Positions 10,486 to 23,714 of a stretch of DNA of 60,054 nucleotides are shown here, piece after piece. Numbering within the stretch: position 1 is the stretch's first letter; every line of letters begins with the position of its first letter. Origin of the DNA: Diaporthe sp. PMI_573 (taxonomy: Eukaryota; Ascomycota; Sordariomycetes; Diaporthales; Diaporthaceae). The translations under genes were made by a program, and so were the position numbers. A model generated the notes under the pieces. That model was not told the DNA's origin and did not search any database. It saw only the letters and a program-made list of their open reading frames with translations. The stretch is from positions 1-60,054 of the forward strand of contig JAJTUP010000165.1 in the NCBI GenBank assembly GCA_021399435.1. The letters run 5' to 3'.

Positions 10486-13400
10486 GTAACTATAACTATA
10501 AAGAAGGCTAGTTAAGAAAATTTAAACAGTTACTACTTAAACGCCATACAAACTATTTATTTAGTCTTATAAATAGCATATTTCTTTAGAGCCCCATACC
10601 ACCTATAAAGCAACTACCTTCAAAGCCCTACACTACTTATACGACAACCTATTAGTGCCCTATACACAAATATCATAAACAGTTATCTATAAATCAACTA
10701 TTGCTAAACAATCTACTATACTTAACTATTGCTAAATAGTTACAGATAAGTCTTTAGAGTACTTTCCTATATTAAAGAGCATGCCATAACATACTTTTAC
10801 ATTATTTTTTTGTTACTTTTAACTAAAACTATCGTTATTTATACCCTTTAAACCACTATTTGCCCTTTCCTATCATTACTTGCTCTCTTTCTCTTTCTTA
10901 CCATTATTACCTATATTTAAATTATTATAATTACCCTTCTCTACAACAATTTTACACCCTTTTTTACGCCTTTCCTTCAGTCTGCTTCTTATATATAAAC
11001 AGCAAAGGTAGCTACTATATATATTTTATTTGCAGTCTCTATGCTTTGTCCCTACTATCTACACATTTATTTTTCTCTCCTACTTTATTTTTACTGTTTT
11101 TTAGCATTGAGAATAAGAAAAGAGGAAAACTCTATATATAAGGCTATGCGATAATACTTCTATTTGCCAAAAACCACTACCTATAAGTAAATAGTATATT
11201 TATGCTAGTTAGAAGTTATAGCCGAAAGAGTTTCAATACCCTCTATAATAACTATATCAATAGTTTTTTAATTATAATAGCAGAAGAAAATATGCCGGTT
11301 ATTACTACTAACTCTTCTATTAAAAGCCTAGCGGTAAGTAAATACTAAGGAATAACTATTAAGAAGGAAATAAAGGCAGACAGCATTATAAGCCGGTACT
11401 ACTTAGTTATAAAAGCCGACTAGGAAAAGATTAATCTACTACTAATAGAGATACCGGTTAACGCCAAGAAGGTTGACAAGAAATAGGCCTCTATATATAT
11501 CTTTAAGGTAATAGAGAGAATACATTAAATACAATATATTAATAATAGCTTTCTGCTTAATACCCAGTCCTACTTTAAAGAGTAGATTGTTAAGATAGTC
11601 GATAAGGCTACTATCGGCTAGAAGAAAGAACTCTAAAACCTTACTTATCAGCAAAATATTTACCTTAGTCTATAGGGAAGATAAATCAAACTATAAATTA
11701 ATACCTTCTTAACCTACAAAGAATGCCCTGCCTAGCCAACTAAAGAGCTTCTAGTATATATTATTTATTCTCAATCATGCTTTTATAGCGCCTTTATAAA
11801 AGCCAGAAAGACTAAAGCTTAAACTTATAATAGCCTAATTTAACTTCCGAATCCCATATTAGATTCTATACTAGATCCTATAGTAAAAATTACCGACAAT
11901 AATAAAGTTATTATAAAGACTAAAGAAAAAAACATTATTCTTTAACCACTATTACAACCACTAAATTATATATCTTAGCCAGTAAAACCTATATCTTAAT
12001 TAAGTTAGGTAATTAACACTATATTAGAGTTATAGTAAAATACCATATAGGCTTTACGATAAGTCTAATAACTACCGGTAAAGTTTTTATCAAACTAGTA
12101 ATAGTTACAAGAAATATTATAGCTATAAAAATAGCAAGATATTACTTAGCTACTAGACTAGCAAGCCAATACCCAGCAATATAAGTAGCTTAATTAGACG
12201 TTTCTCAATATACTATATCTTGCTAGAATTCTAAAACTATTCTTTATACCCCTAGATTTAGAAGATCTATACTGTATATTTTCCCCAAGATACCAAAAAT
12301 ATATTAATTTTAAACCTAATAAGATTACATTCTTTTCTAAGGCCTAAGATTAAAGGCTAAAATAGACTAAAGATATCAATAATTTTTTTAATAATAAAGT
12401 CTACATTATATTCTCTATTACTTAGTTTTATAACATTACTCTACTATAATTTTATATAATTTTTCTCTTAATTCTTACTAATTATACCAAGCTATACTAG
12501 ATTATCTATATTAGCCTAAATATAGAATTCTCAGAAGCCTACAAAAGACTTAAATAATACTTTAATATTAATACTAATTACCAGTAGTACTATAATAATT
12601 AAACAATAGTAATATTTAAAACTTTTTATCGAGATAAAGATAATATTAACAAGAATATTTACAATATTCTAATACTACTTTTTAATAAATTATAGCTATA
12701 CTAGCGAGTACTTAGTCTTAAGTACTAGAGCGACAAGATACTTTATATAATAATGCTTTATGCTTGCTTTAAAGTACCTAAATTTAAATATATACTCTTT
12801 ATACTGTAGGCATTATATAAATATCTTTTTTAGGATCTATAATTATCGCTTAAGCTAAGCATTAATTATATAATATTTTAACAATTTCTTTAAAAAGATA
12901 AGATTAGTATAAACAATAAGATATACTACTTTAATTGTCGGTATATAAATAATCGGCAATAAGGTCGAGAATTAGGCTTTCAAATATAATTTAGCTGTGA
13001 CGGCTTTTATAGTAATAATTACCGCCGTAGTAATAAACGTCGTTATAATAATAGCTGCCGCCATAATAATAACCGCCGCCATAGCTATTATTAGAAACAC
13101 TGCTTTATATATAATAAAGAAAGATGCTAGTCTTTAAACTACACCTTTAAAGAATAACGAAAGATATATAAGTAATATCTCTTAATTTATAAAATCGAGG
13201 GGCATTTAATATTTAATGTTAAGTTTGCTTTTTTTCTTACCGACTTTAAAAGACTTAACGTCGCTTTAAAAAATACTTGTAATAAGTATAAAGACAACCT
13301 AAATAGTTACGAGGAAGCTTAACAGCTCCTTACCGACGCTTTGTTTCTATACTTACTTGGCTTTAATAATGCCGATAAGACCGATAATACTGTTATTTTA

Positions 13401-16400
13401 ACAAGTCAATTTACACTAAAAGGAAGATATTTTTGTAATAAATTTTAAGGTATTATTCTTAATATTGGCACTATATAATTCTTGACTACTAGCTGTAAAT
13501 AATACTTAGCCCTAAATTAAGAAAACCCCTCTATTATTATAGATACCGGCTATGCTAGTAAAGCTGTTGTTAAGTTTAGAAAGAGATCCTGTCTTACCTT
13601 AATTAATACAACAACTATAAAGACAACTATAAAGCCTATTACCTTCTATATTATAGAGGCTCCGACCTTATTTTTAATATATATCTAAAATATAGATAAG
13701 CTAGGAGTCTATTTCTATAATACTACCGGTAAATTAGTATTATTATAGAATTTAGGCCTAAATATAACCATTCTAGTAACCTAAAAGTAGAGTTATCTAT
13801 AGTTTTTTCTAGGAAGCTATAAGGCAGGTATATTTTTTATAGAGAACAAACTTTAACGATTTTATTAATAATTTAGTTATCTAGCAGCTAACTGTCTTTA
13901 TTATCTACTTAAAGATATCGGTTATAACCCTAACCTTACTATATTTAAGGTTATTAGCAAATTTTATTACTACTATTAGCTAAAAGGCACTATTCTAAAA
14001 AGGTTTAAGTTTAACTTTAAAGATAACCACAACTTTAACTACAAGATTATTATTGACATTATATACTTTAATAGCAAGCCGGTACTATATATTATAGACT
14101 CTAAAACATCTTTTTAAGCCAGAAAGATTTTAGCATTAATATCTATAAAAAATATCTAGAAAGCCCTTTAAATAATATAGATAGATATATACCTAGGTCT
14201 TTCTAACTATTTTACTTATAATACTAACACTAACTTTATTTTAATTAAATTTTAAAATGAAGCAAAGATTATAAAGATTATATATAAATAGGTTCCAACG
14301 AAAGCCTACTAGTCTATAAGCAAGATTAAATACTATTATAGACTATTTTAACAAGCATTTAAGATCCTTTATACAGAATTAAGAGGAATCTTTTTAAAAG
14401 ATACTATCCTTTAAATAGCAATAAAGGCCATAAATAATACTGCTAGCCTAGACAAACTAATACTTATTCTGCTTATCTTTAGTGCTTTTCTATAAATAAA
14501 TATAAATTTACCGCCTATACCGTTAATACTTAAGTATATTAAGGCAATTGCTAAGACAATACAAGATCTTTAAAAATACTATACCGAGAAGCAGATTGCT
14601 AGAGCTCTTAGTACCCAGAATAGCCCAGATACTACCATTATACTAAATACGCTACTATAGTCGGAAATACTTATATAGCAAGAAAAGGACAGCTAGCAAA
14701 GTTTATACAAGCTAATAACAGTCAATAGATATAATATAACTCTCAACCTATTAAATAAACCTATAAAGTTTAAGTTAACTATTGTCTAAAAATATTTCTG
14801 AAACAACAAAAACCTCTTACCCGAGTTTTTATCAGGCAATAAACCAGATACTAATTTATTACCTACTTTAGATAGCAGCAGGCTCGAAATAAATTTATTA
14901 TCTGTTCTAGAGACTGGCCAGCCTAAAGCAGGTCTATTACTCGCTTTAAACCATACCAGTACCCTAGCCCCGCTATAAAAGAAAAGCCAACCTTCCAGAT
15001 CTAAAAATAAGCTAAAGCTATCTACAACCTTCCTTACTTAGAAGAAAAAGAATAACTATACTCTATTATTAAAACTTTATCAAAATAGTATAATTATAGC
15101 TAGCAGTAAATTATTTAAAGCATTAGATACCAAAAAGATTAACAATCTTATTACTTAAAGCGTCTTTTAATTTAAACAATTTAACCTAAAGGTTTATAGT
15201 ACCCTTTGGCTATTTAACTCTTAAATAGTATAGAAGATAAAAAAAACGATTAAAGTCCTCTATAAGAAATCTTACTTAATTATTTAAGAGTATAGCAATA
15301 AAGACAAGAGAAACATTTTTATATAGTTGCCTATAATTTAACAGGCTAATTAATAACTTCTTGTTACTATAATATCTAGCCTAATTAAATCTATCGGCGC
15401 CAGCATTAAGCTATATAATATAATGTAGGTATATCTATAATTAAAATCAAAACTATTTTATAAGATTCTAGCCTAGCTCTTCTTTAAAATATAGGCCTAG
15501 TATCTAGCCGGCACGATTATAAAAGTAGTAAAACCTCTCTACAAAATTATTAAAGCTAGAGTTTATTAGTAGACTACCTATTACTATTATTACTATAAAT
15601 AACTATAAATATAAATCTTAATATTTAATCTATATCTTCTAATATCTACTAGTAGAAAGAATAAATTTACTATTATAGGTATATAGACAAACAATATTTT
15701 ACTACTAGATATACTAAAGTTTTCAGCTTTTAAGGATAAGAAGATTATTAAGACAAAGCTATAATATAAGTTAAAGGAAAAACTATTACTAAAAAAGGTA
15801 CTTAACTTTAATAGCAATAAGCTAATAATAACCCCAAAAGGTACTATTTACCTTTAACAAAAAAATTAAGGCAAAAAGATTACAATAATTAATCTAAAGT
15901 TATATAACTTTATTTAGAAGTATCTTAAATAATATACTTATAGTACTTATCTTACCTTAATTTACCAACCCAAGGCTTTATTTAATCTATTAGTCGCTAT
16001 TTAAGCCTAAATACCTAATAAAGATAATTATACTAAGCTAAATAAATACTTAGAGTAGCAAATAAAGAATCTATTAAAAGGATTATAATATATTATAGTT
16101 AACTTAAAGACTGCCAAACTAATAGTCTTTATTAATAGTTCTTTTACTAATAATTAAGACCTTAGCTCTCAAATTAACTTTATAATAATTCTTATCAATA
16201 AGAAAGTAGATGGTATAATATTACAATACAAGCTTTGAAGAAATATTATATACTAGTCTTTTATAAAGTATAAGAAAATTACTTAAAGTATTCTTACTTC
16301 TAAGATTTATAGAATAACTAATAGCTTTAATATAGAAATCATTCTTTTATTAACTCTAAAGCTAATTACTGACTAATTAAGTATTAATTAAATACCTTTA

Positions 16401-16753
16401 GTAATCTATATAGATTCCTACTTACTTTATAAGTATTTGGTAAAATTAGAAACTACTAAGAAGAAGAGACTTATAATTAATATTATATCTTTTTGCTAGG
16501 TATATAAATAATAGGAAATCGAAAAGGTATAATAGATAAACGGTAAAGACAATCTTATGGATACTAAAATAAAGGTATTACTAAATAAGGCTTTAAAATG
16601 CTTTATTAATACTAATAAGGTAACTATTTAAATAGAGGAATATATAGACTAAAGTATGTAATAAAGTACGGGATAGATTATATAATAAGATATATATAAT
16701 ATAGAGAAAACTGCATTTTTAGAGAAATTAGCTAAAAGTAGAAAAACTGCTAA

Positions 16754-17081
16754 TATAGAATAGGTAATAGTAATAGTAATAGTGATAGCTAAAGGTATCG
16801 GTTCGAAGTAGATTGCTATAGCTGGCTACTTCTAGCTGGCTGGCTGTAGATAGCTGCTTAGTTATCCCAGGCAGCTACTTAGCAGTAAAGATGCTTAGAC
16901 CGACTACTAGCCTGTATATACCTTAGATTAGTCAGCCTTCTGGCTGTACCCTACTTAGGTACTTTACTGCCTACAAAAGGGTTAGCTAGAAGTAATATAT
17001 AACAGACTTACTGAATTAAAACTATTTGTTAGCTACTTTGGTAACCCCTTTAAGTATACTTAATTACGTGCCTAACCAATA
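16754..17081 (+). repeat. 3' LTR of copia-1
   Basis: This 328-bp LTR begins TATAGAATAGG (TG-start altered to TA) and ends CCTAACCAATA (CA-end altered to TA). It is heavily AT-shifted. The bases after it are ATTAT. Confidence 0.85.
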
Positions 17082-20000
17082 ATTATAGCTATAGACATTT
17101 TTCTAAGAGTATTATAATTTAATCATTAAGGATAAAACTTTATGTATTATATATTTATAACTATATAGAGATAAATATAGTAAGGTCTTTATAGTCTTTA
17201 ATATTTAAGTAATTAATAAAAATATATTACTGTAAGATATAGTACTTAAGCATATATTACTTATATAAGTAATATCTTGTAATTTCTACTAGATTTAATG
17301 TTATCTTATACCTGTAAACCTAATTCTTTTATAATTTATACTATAAGTACTTTAATATACTATTAGTTTAATCTATAGTAAATGTTAGCTAATATAGACA
17401 TTAGTATGGCTCTCTAGAAGACAAGACGCTTATATAATCCATCAAGTAGTTAAGGCTTTTATCGCTACTCCTTATAAGTATTACTATACTTAAAAGAAGA
17501 CAACATGTTATTCTTTTTTATATTGTAGCTATATATAGTAGACTAAGACTTATATTTGTACCTGTAAGTATATAAGATAATGTTATAATATATAGTACTG
17601 TAAATATAGCTTGTAGCATTATATTGTCGTTAAGTACTACATGTCTAATACTCTAGACTAAACTAAGTAAGTTATTTTTATATACAATACATTTATATAT
17701 ACAATTTCTCACTAGACTTGTATGTTGATTTGTTGTATATATCTATAACTACTCTCTCTGGTTAGTGGCTACTATAATTAAGGGGGACCTCTTATATACA
17801 AAATGCTGGCGCCGAGAACTAGATATAGTCTTAAGTATATATAGCTTTTTGATAACTAAAGATATTAAGAAAGAACAATTTGGTATTTTTAGTAGCATAA
17901 CTAATAGCGAGCGCTTTTATGTTAGGAAAATAGACAGTATGAGGTCCTATTTATATGTAGTAAACTGGTAAAGTTTTTAAGTATAAGTGTAGCAGCCTAT
18001 CTTTCCCTTCTATTTCTACCCGGCCAGAGCACATTATGTATAATTATCTACTTATTATTGCTTCCTGTAGACACTTTATGGCTATATACTATTAAGCTTA
18101 TATACATTAAATATGTTGGCCTAGAGTAGGTACTACTTTTATTTTAGGTCTAGATATATTAATATTTTATGCCTGGCAAGCCAAATAAACCTCCTGCCCG
18201 CCAGTATTTATTATATCTACTGTCTTCTTTATCCCGAGGTCTTACTAGTAATATTAATTATTTATAGGCAAAAGCAAAATTAGCCCCTTTAATATATATA
18301 ATTTTCAATAGAAGCATTATTAAAATACTAGTTTGGGGGCTATTTTAATTTCTCTCAAGCTAAACCAAACTAATATAAGCACTATAATGCAGTATATAGT
18401 TATATAGAAGGCTGTCTCGGGTAGTATATTCTAGGTTAGGTAATGTAAGAAATCAGACTATATATTTAATTAAGATTAGAGAACTAAGCTAGAAAGCTGT
18501 TTATTATTAAATCTATAAAATTTCTACCATATTGTAATATAACCGAGGGATAAAATAATAACTAGTACTTTTTAAAAAGTGCTATTTATTATTATGCCTT
18601 GTTATATGCCTCTCTAAGCCTTCTACCTATATAATATTTTTTATATATAACAGCAAGGTAGCTAAAATAAAGACATTGCCTAGAAGAAAATGTATAAACT
18701 CCTAATAGTCTAAGTACTTATATATGCCTCAGGTCGGAGATTTTAGTATAACAGAAAAACACTTTATAGTAGCAATTTATAACAAGCTATTATATTATAA
18801 CTTTAGAAACATTTTATACCAACTAAAATTACGGCAATAGCAATATACTTAACTAGCTTGCCTACCTGTAGACCTTACCCAGAGCTTTGGTACTGGGTTA
18901 TCTAGATACTGCCTCTATTTTTATCGTTCCTTATAGAAAAGCATCAAGCAGGGCATCTAGTGGGTTGTTACTTACTAGAAAGTTAGTAACCCAACCTCTG
19001 TTTAGAGTAGTACTGCAACCTAGCTGGCAAATATCTACACGACACCTAATCTCTAGGTAATGCCATCTCGAAACTAGATAATTTACATAATCATTAATTA
19101 GTTGAGAATTAATAGCACCTAGCTATTTACCCCTCAATTGCCTTTAACTATTAAACTGTCTTGGGTTAAACACTAAAAACGCAATTCTGTTAGCTGTAGG
19201 AATCCAAGGCAACATTGCCTTGTATACTTAACTTGGGACAATACTGTAGGAAAAACTTGGCTTTTGGGTAATTATTATAATGCAATCAATATATAAGTAA
19301 CAAGTAAAAGGAAAGGGCATAGAGTTTGACTCTATCGGTAAGTCCTATATATATTTGGTAGTAACTCTAGCCAGTACCTGTGTAAAGTAGTCTCTTTTCT
19401 CGGGGCAGACTTTACTATTATTAGGAATACATTCCACGCTATGGCTGCGAGGTATTAAGGCTCTACACTAGGTCTCTCGTATTTAGATAGAGCCTCTTAA
19501 AAATGCCACTATAACTGGCTTGCTCTCAGCTCTTTCCTAAACCATGTTATATTAGAGTTTACAGCATATAAAGAAAAAACTAATTATCTAATATAGGGCC
19601 GAATTCCCAGTAGGCCACAGGTATGCCTAGTCTCTGCAAGTAGGCCCACGGGCTCCTAACTGGAATGACAGCATCCGCATTACCGGTTACGCGTATCTGA
19701 CCGCAGTGGAAATCAACAACTACACTACAAGCATCCGAAGGCTCGATGGGCAGTCCTAGGGCGAGGACTGGCCAGCTCGTCTATGTCTACACCGCTACGC
19801 GCCTCTGCAGCAGGCATATCAATGCTCCTTACAGCATTACTCCTGGAGCAAAATTTCTGCATGTAACTAGGTAGGTTGGCCTAGCTGTAACTCAATCTAG
19901 TAGATATCCCTAACGGAGGTTAAGAGGGGAGAAAACTCTTATAGCAATAAGGAAGATATTAAAAACTAATAGTAGCAGCTAATACCGGCAAAGAAGACCG

Positions 20001-20640
20001 CTGAAGTTTTAAAAACTATAGAAGAGATTTTCCTAGACAAGGATAGAGCTACTGCTGCTACTTAAAATTATAAGGAATGAAGTATATATATTCTTGTCCT
20101 ATTCTAACGCTAGGAATAGGTTTGTATTATATAGCGTTTGGTTTACAGTCTGCTAGTTTATAATGCTGCAGCAATAGTATTGGTAGCCAGAGGTGTTATT
20201 AAGTAGTTTAATTTACGGCTATATAGGCTTTGTGTTTCAGGAGACTTACTATTCGCTGCAGCCTCTAGGGTGCTAGACGTCATCACTACCCATCTCTACT
20301 TCTTTAAAGCCCTATTAACTAGTAATATTATCGTGCTTAATTAGGAGATTTAAAGCCACGCTAAGAAATTCATTTTTCTAGAGTTAATTAAAGTAGAGGC
20401 GCTTAATAATATTATCTGAGACTCTGGATTAGTATAATGCTATAATATAGAAGCACCTGGTCCATGTTAATAGTTTATCCTTGCCAGTAGGCTCTGAGCA
20501 AAATTTATTTAGATAAGAATACAGACTATACAGAAGGGAGATAGCTGTATTTAATACCAAGCACTGGATTTTAGAAGGTTAAATAAGTTAAAGAGATGTT
20601 ATTTAGGCATAGGAAAGGAAAACAGATACTCGTACAGGGA
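17082..20640. other. AT-rich RIP-like block, mostly unidentified
   Basis: There are no recognisable domains. A 68-codon frame at 17765-17971 has no identifiable function and may be chance. An imperfect inverted repeat built on GGGTTGTTACT and AGTAACCCAACC lies near 18965-19000. A normal-composition island at 19600-19870 is described separately. Confidence 0.4.
19600..19870 (+). other. GC-normal island inside the AT-rich block
   Basis: About 270 bases have normal composition and many CpG dinucleotides. A plus-strand frame reads without stops through 19657-19755 (NWNDSIRITGYAYLTAVEIN), then meets a stop and continues. It has no start codon and no recognised domain. It may be the least-mutated part of an old element or a captured gene fragment. 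Confidence 0.35.
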
Positions 20641-22367
20641 AAACATACAGGTATACAAATACTTTAGTTAATTAAAGCATTACACACCTAAGCCCAAATT
20701 TGTATACCTATTTTACACACTTCTATAAATTATAAGAGGAAAGAAACAGTTATATTAGATTTACAAAGAAAAGATCTTCCTAAGATATTATTTAAGCACC
20801 CTATTTACTTACCTAGAGGTTAGAGTATGTAAGTTAGGCATGTAAATTAGGTATACAAATTAGTATTACAACCCTGACAGAAATAAAACCAACAGTTGGT
20901 TCTAATATTAAAATAATGCCCCACTGGGCCAGCCTGGCTAGCTAAACAAACAGCATAAGAAGATATCCTACTAAGATTATATAACTAGTGCCTTATATAA
21001 AGGAATTACTAGATTATTAAGCCTTAGTAAGTAAGCTAGTAAGCTAAAAATACTAATAGAAAATAGGATTAGTATAGGATTACTAGATTATTAGTAAGCT
21101 ACTAGTAAGCCTAGTAAGCTAGCTTAAAGAGATAGATATATAAAAATATATTTATTATTAGATAGCTAGATAATATAGATAGCGTTTTAGTAGTTAATTT
21201 AAATATTTACTTTTAAATAGCTTTTATTAGCTTATAATTATTATATAAGCCCCTTATTACTTAACTACTACCTTATTGTATATTTTAAATATAAACCCTT
21301 TATTTACTTAATTTAAAGGATTTAGAAAACCTTAATTATTACATTTTAATTACTCTTATTTATATATTATAATATAAACTTTAAGTAATATTATATGTAA
21401 ATACCCTTATAATATTTAGATTTAGAAATAATACCTCTTAGTAAAACCTTATATGAAAATTAAATAATGCTGATAATAATAATGAAAATAATAGTAGAAT
21501 AATACCCTAATAGCTTTAAAAGCTAGTTAGCAAAGTTAACTATTTTTAAACATTTATTAATAAGTAGGCTTAATAGAATAAAGAAATGGAATAACTAAAG
21601 GAGGAAGTTACCACCTTTTAAGCTACCACTATTATTATTAACAGTTTACTCCTAAGTAGGGAAAGTGTTAAGCTTAATAACCTAACTCCCTATAATAAGA
21701 CTCCTAGGCAGCTCTAAGCCTACTTAACACAAGTTTAAGCCTATCAGCATTTTAATTAAATAAATAGTTAGCTAAATAGCAAGAGAATTATATATATAGC
21801 CTTATTCTTAAAAGACAAGGCCCTTACCTAATTTAAACTATACCTTATAAACTATATTAATATTAAAACATTTAAAAAATGTAAGAATAAAACCTAGGAG
21901 ATCTTTAATAAATATAAGAATTATAAAAACACCCTAAAAACTTTATTCTAAGATTTAAATAAGGAATAATAAACTAAATAAAAACTTTTTAAGTTATAAT
22001 AAAAAGGACTAGTTATATCTTATATAATAGAATTTAAATACATTTATACTAAAATTAACTCTATAAATAAAACCAAAATCTTTATGTTTTATAATAAACT
22101 TAAAGAAAAAGTAAAAAATAAAATGGCTAAATATAATTAACCTAATAACTTTTTATAATATATTAAATTAGCTATTAAACTTAACAACAGGCTTTATAAA
22201 AAACATTAGAAGAAGTATAATAATAATCCTAGGTTATTCCAATAAAACCATTAGAGAAATAAGCCTAATACTAGAAAAAGATATAACTATAATAACTTAA
22301 CCTAGTAGGGATAGCAAGTAGGCTTTATAAAGCTTAATACTACCTAACATAAAAATAAGAAAGATAT
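20641..22367 (+). mobile_element. Gypsy-type retrotransposon gag remnant
   Basis: Reading 21580-22350 on plus across many stop codons gives a protein resembling the gag domain of fungal Ty3/gypsy elements. It includes a TPKQLRAYLTQ-like segment, a stretch resembling the conserved LxxxAxxWF region (ALTWFKPYL, about 21815-21850) and later FYNKLKEKVKNKMAK. Protease and reverse transcriptase are not readable: the sequence runs into family A copy A2. A sequence at about 20640-20880, ending near CAACCCTGACAG, may be part of its LTR or leader, but no second copy is available to confirm it. Confidence 0.55.
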
Positions 22368-22828
22368 TTGTTAAACGGAAACGCTTGTGTGGGCACTGCA
22401 CACAAGGAGTTACCCTAGACTTGGCACTAGATTTTGTCTAAGTGCCTATGGGGCATACATGCCGGCAGATAAGTTTAGTAGCTGTAAGCCGATTTTTTGG
22501 GCTATTTTAAGACCCTAACTTCATACCTCTACATTGCCCTTATTTCTTACCCAAAAAGCATGTAACCTAGTTTATTAGATTAGGGTTAACTGGTTATTTA
22601 AAGCCAAAAGTAGTGGGTCTGAGGGCCAAATTTTCCGGCCTCCCTATCTACGCACCAGAGCCAACCCACGCGTACCCACGGGTAAGACAATATCAGAGGG
22701 TATGTAAGGAGGGCTAACAGAAGCCCACTCAAATTCAATACAAAGTTATCCAAACCATTCTCAAGCGTCCCACCAAGACCTCAGTGCACCCTACTGCTAC
22801 CTGACCTATTCAATCCATCAACCTTCAG
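22368..22828 (+). mobile_element. Family A repeat, copy A2
   Basis: This 461-bp plus-orientation copy runs from TTGTTAAACGG to CAACCTTCAG. It lacks about 50 internal bases compared with 510-bp copies. Flanks GATAT and ACTAT match at only three of five positions, so a target duplication is uncertain. Confidence 0.75.
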
Positions 22829-23714
22829 ACTATTTATTCTTTTTACACCATATCCGGGCATTGCTCTAAAGGGGCATAGTGAAAATATATATTATAGCCG
22901 GGCCGTTTTATATATTTAGAGTATTATTAATTTAACGCTTAGCCGACAGTTTACATAATGCCTTTATTACTTTTTATATAGCTTTAGCACATTTAAATAT
23001 TGTTAATATAGGAGGTAAATCTACATAAACGAGTAGATATATGCTAAATACAAGAAAAGTTAGAATTAAACCGTTAGGCCTAGCAGTATTATTTACTGCC
23101 TTAACCGCTATTTCCAATATAGCGTTATTATAATATATTCCGGCAAGCTTATTTATTAGTATCTCAAAAGCTTGTCAAAGTAATTTATAGTAGCATTTAA
23201 CCTTGTCTATAAACTAATATACTTTTATAGAGACCTATTTATATATAATTTTTATAATTCTTGCCTCTAATTAAAACTCTATAGACGAAACATTAGTGCC
23301 AGCATTATAAACCAGCTAGTCTAGAAATTTACAATATATGTTAATCTATATTATTTATAGCATCTTCTATATATCCTTAGTAGAAAGAGAATATAAACAT
23401 TATACGGTTTAAAAAGATATAGTAGTATCTATTATATATAGTACAGGCCTATTATTTAAATATATTATATTAACAATAAGCTTAAAGTTAAAGTTATAAT
23501 TGTCCTTTAGTAAAAACTTAAATTATCTTAATATAGAATTATAAAGCTGGCAATAATAATAAAATTTACTAATAGCTTTTAAAGTACTGTTTTTAATATT
23601 ATTATAGCTAGCATTTTTCAACAAGCGGCTAAGTTACTTAATAGATAGATAACTAAAGCTTTAATAAAGTTATCATAGCTTGGCTTTTATAATATATATT
23701 TCGGCTTTCCATTT
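22829..23714 (-). mobile_element. Third copia fragment (integrase region)
   Basis: This sequence aligns by eye with copia-2 31740-32250: the same order of short words, such as GGCAGTATTATTTAC, a conserved GCTTGTCAAA and AATTTACTAATA. It is therefore a diverged, RIP-degraded integrase segment from a third copia copy on the minus strand, cut off at both ends. Confidence 0.55.

Larger units (their letters stand above)
9249..17081 (+). mobile_element. Ty1/copia retrotransposon copia-1, RIP-degraded
   Basis: This is an LTR retrotransposon with its coding strand on plus. The 5' LTR lacks its first 75 bases, so the left flank is missing. Broken-frame reading shows gag with an Asn/Arg-rich run (13005-13085) and a degraded CCHC knuckle (about 13090-13140). 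A protease-like DTG occurs near 13540. Then follow the GAG-pre-integrase segment (about 13850-13990), integrase (about 14010-14560), reverse transcriptase with a mutated TDD motif (about 15170-15790) and RNase H (about 16000-16640). This order (integrase before reverse transcriptase) defines Ty1/copia. Stops are almost all explicable by C-to-T or G-to-A. A family A insertion sits at 9976-10485. The internal region is 7,252 bp, or 6,737 bp without that insertion and its target duplication, identical to copia-2. Confidence 0.85.

Noticed and set aside
10860..11141. 93-codon Tyr/Ser/Phe-rich plus frame
   Set aside because: It is a pyrimidine-rich leader of copia-1 with no domain; the composition alone explains the open frame.
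15593..15817. Minus-strand 74-codon frame and its twin at 30377-30601 (+), similar to each other
   Set aside because: They are antisense to the reverse-transcriptase region of copia-1 and copia-2. Their similarity comes from the elements, not from a conserved protein.
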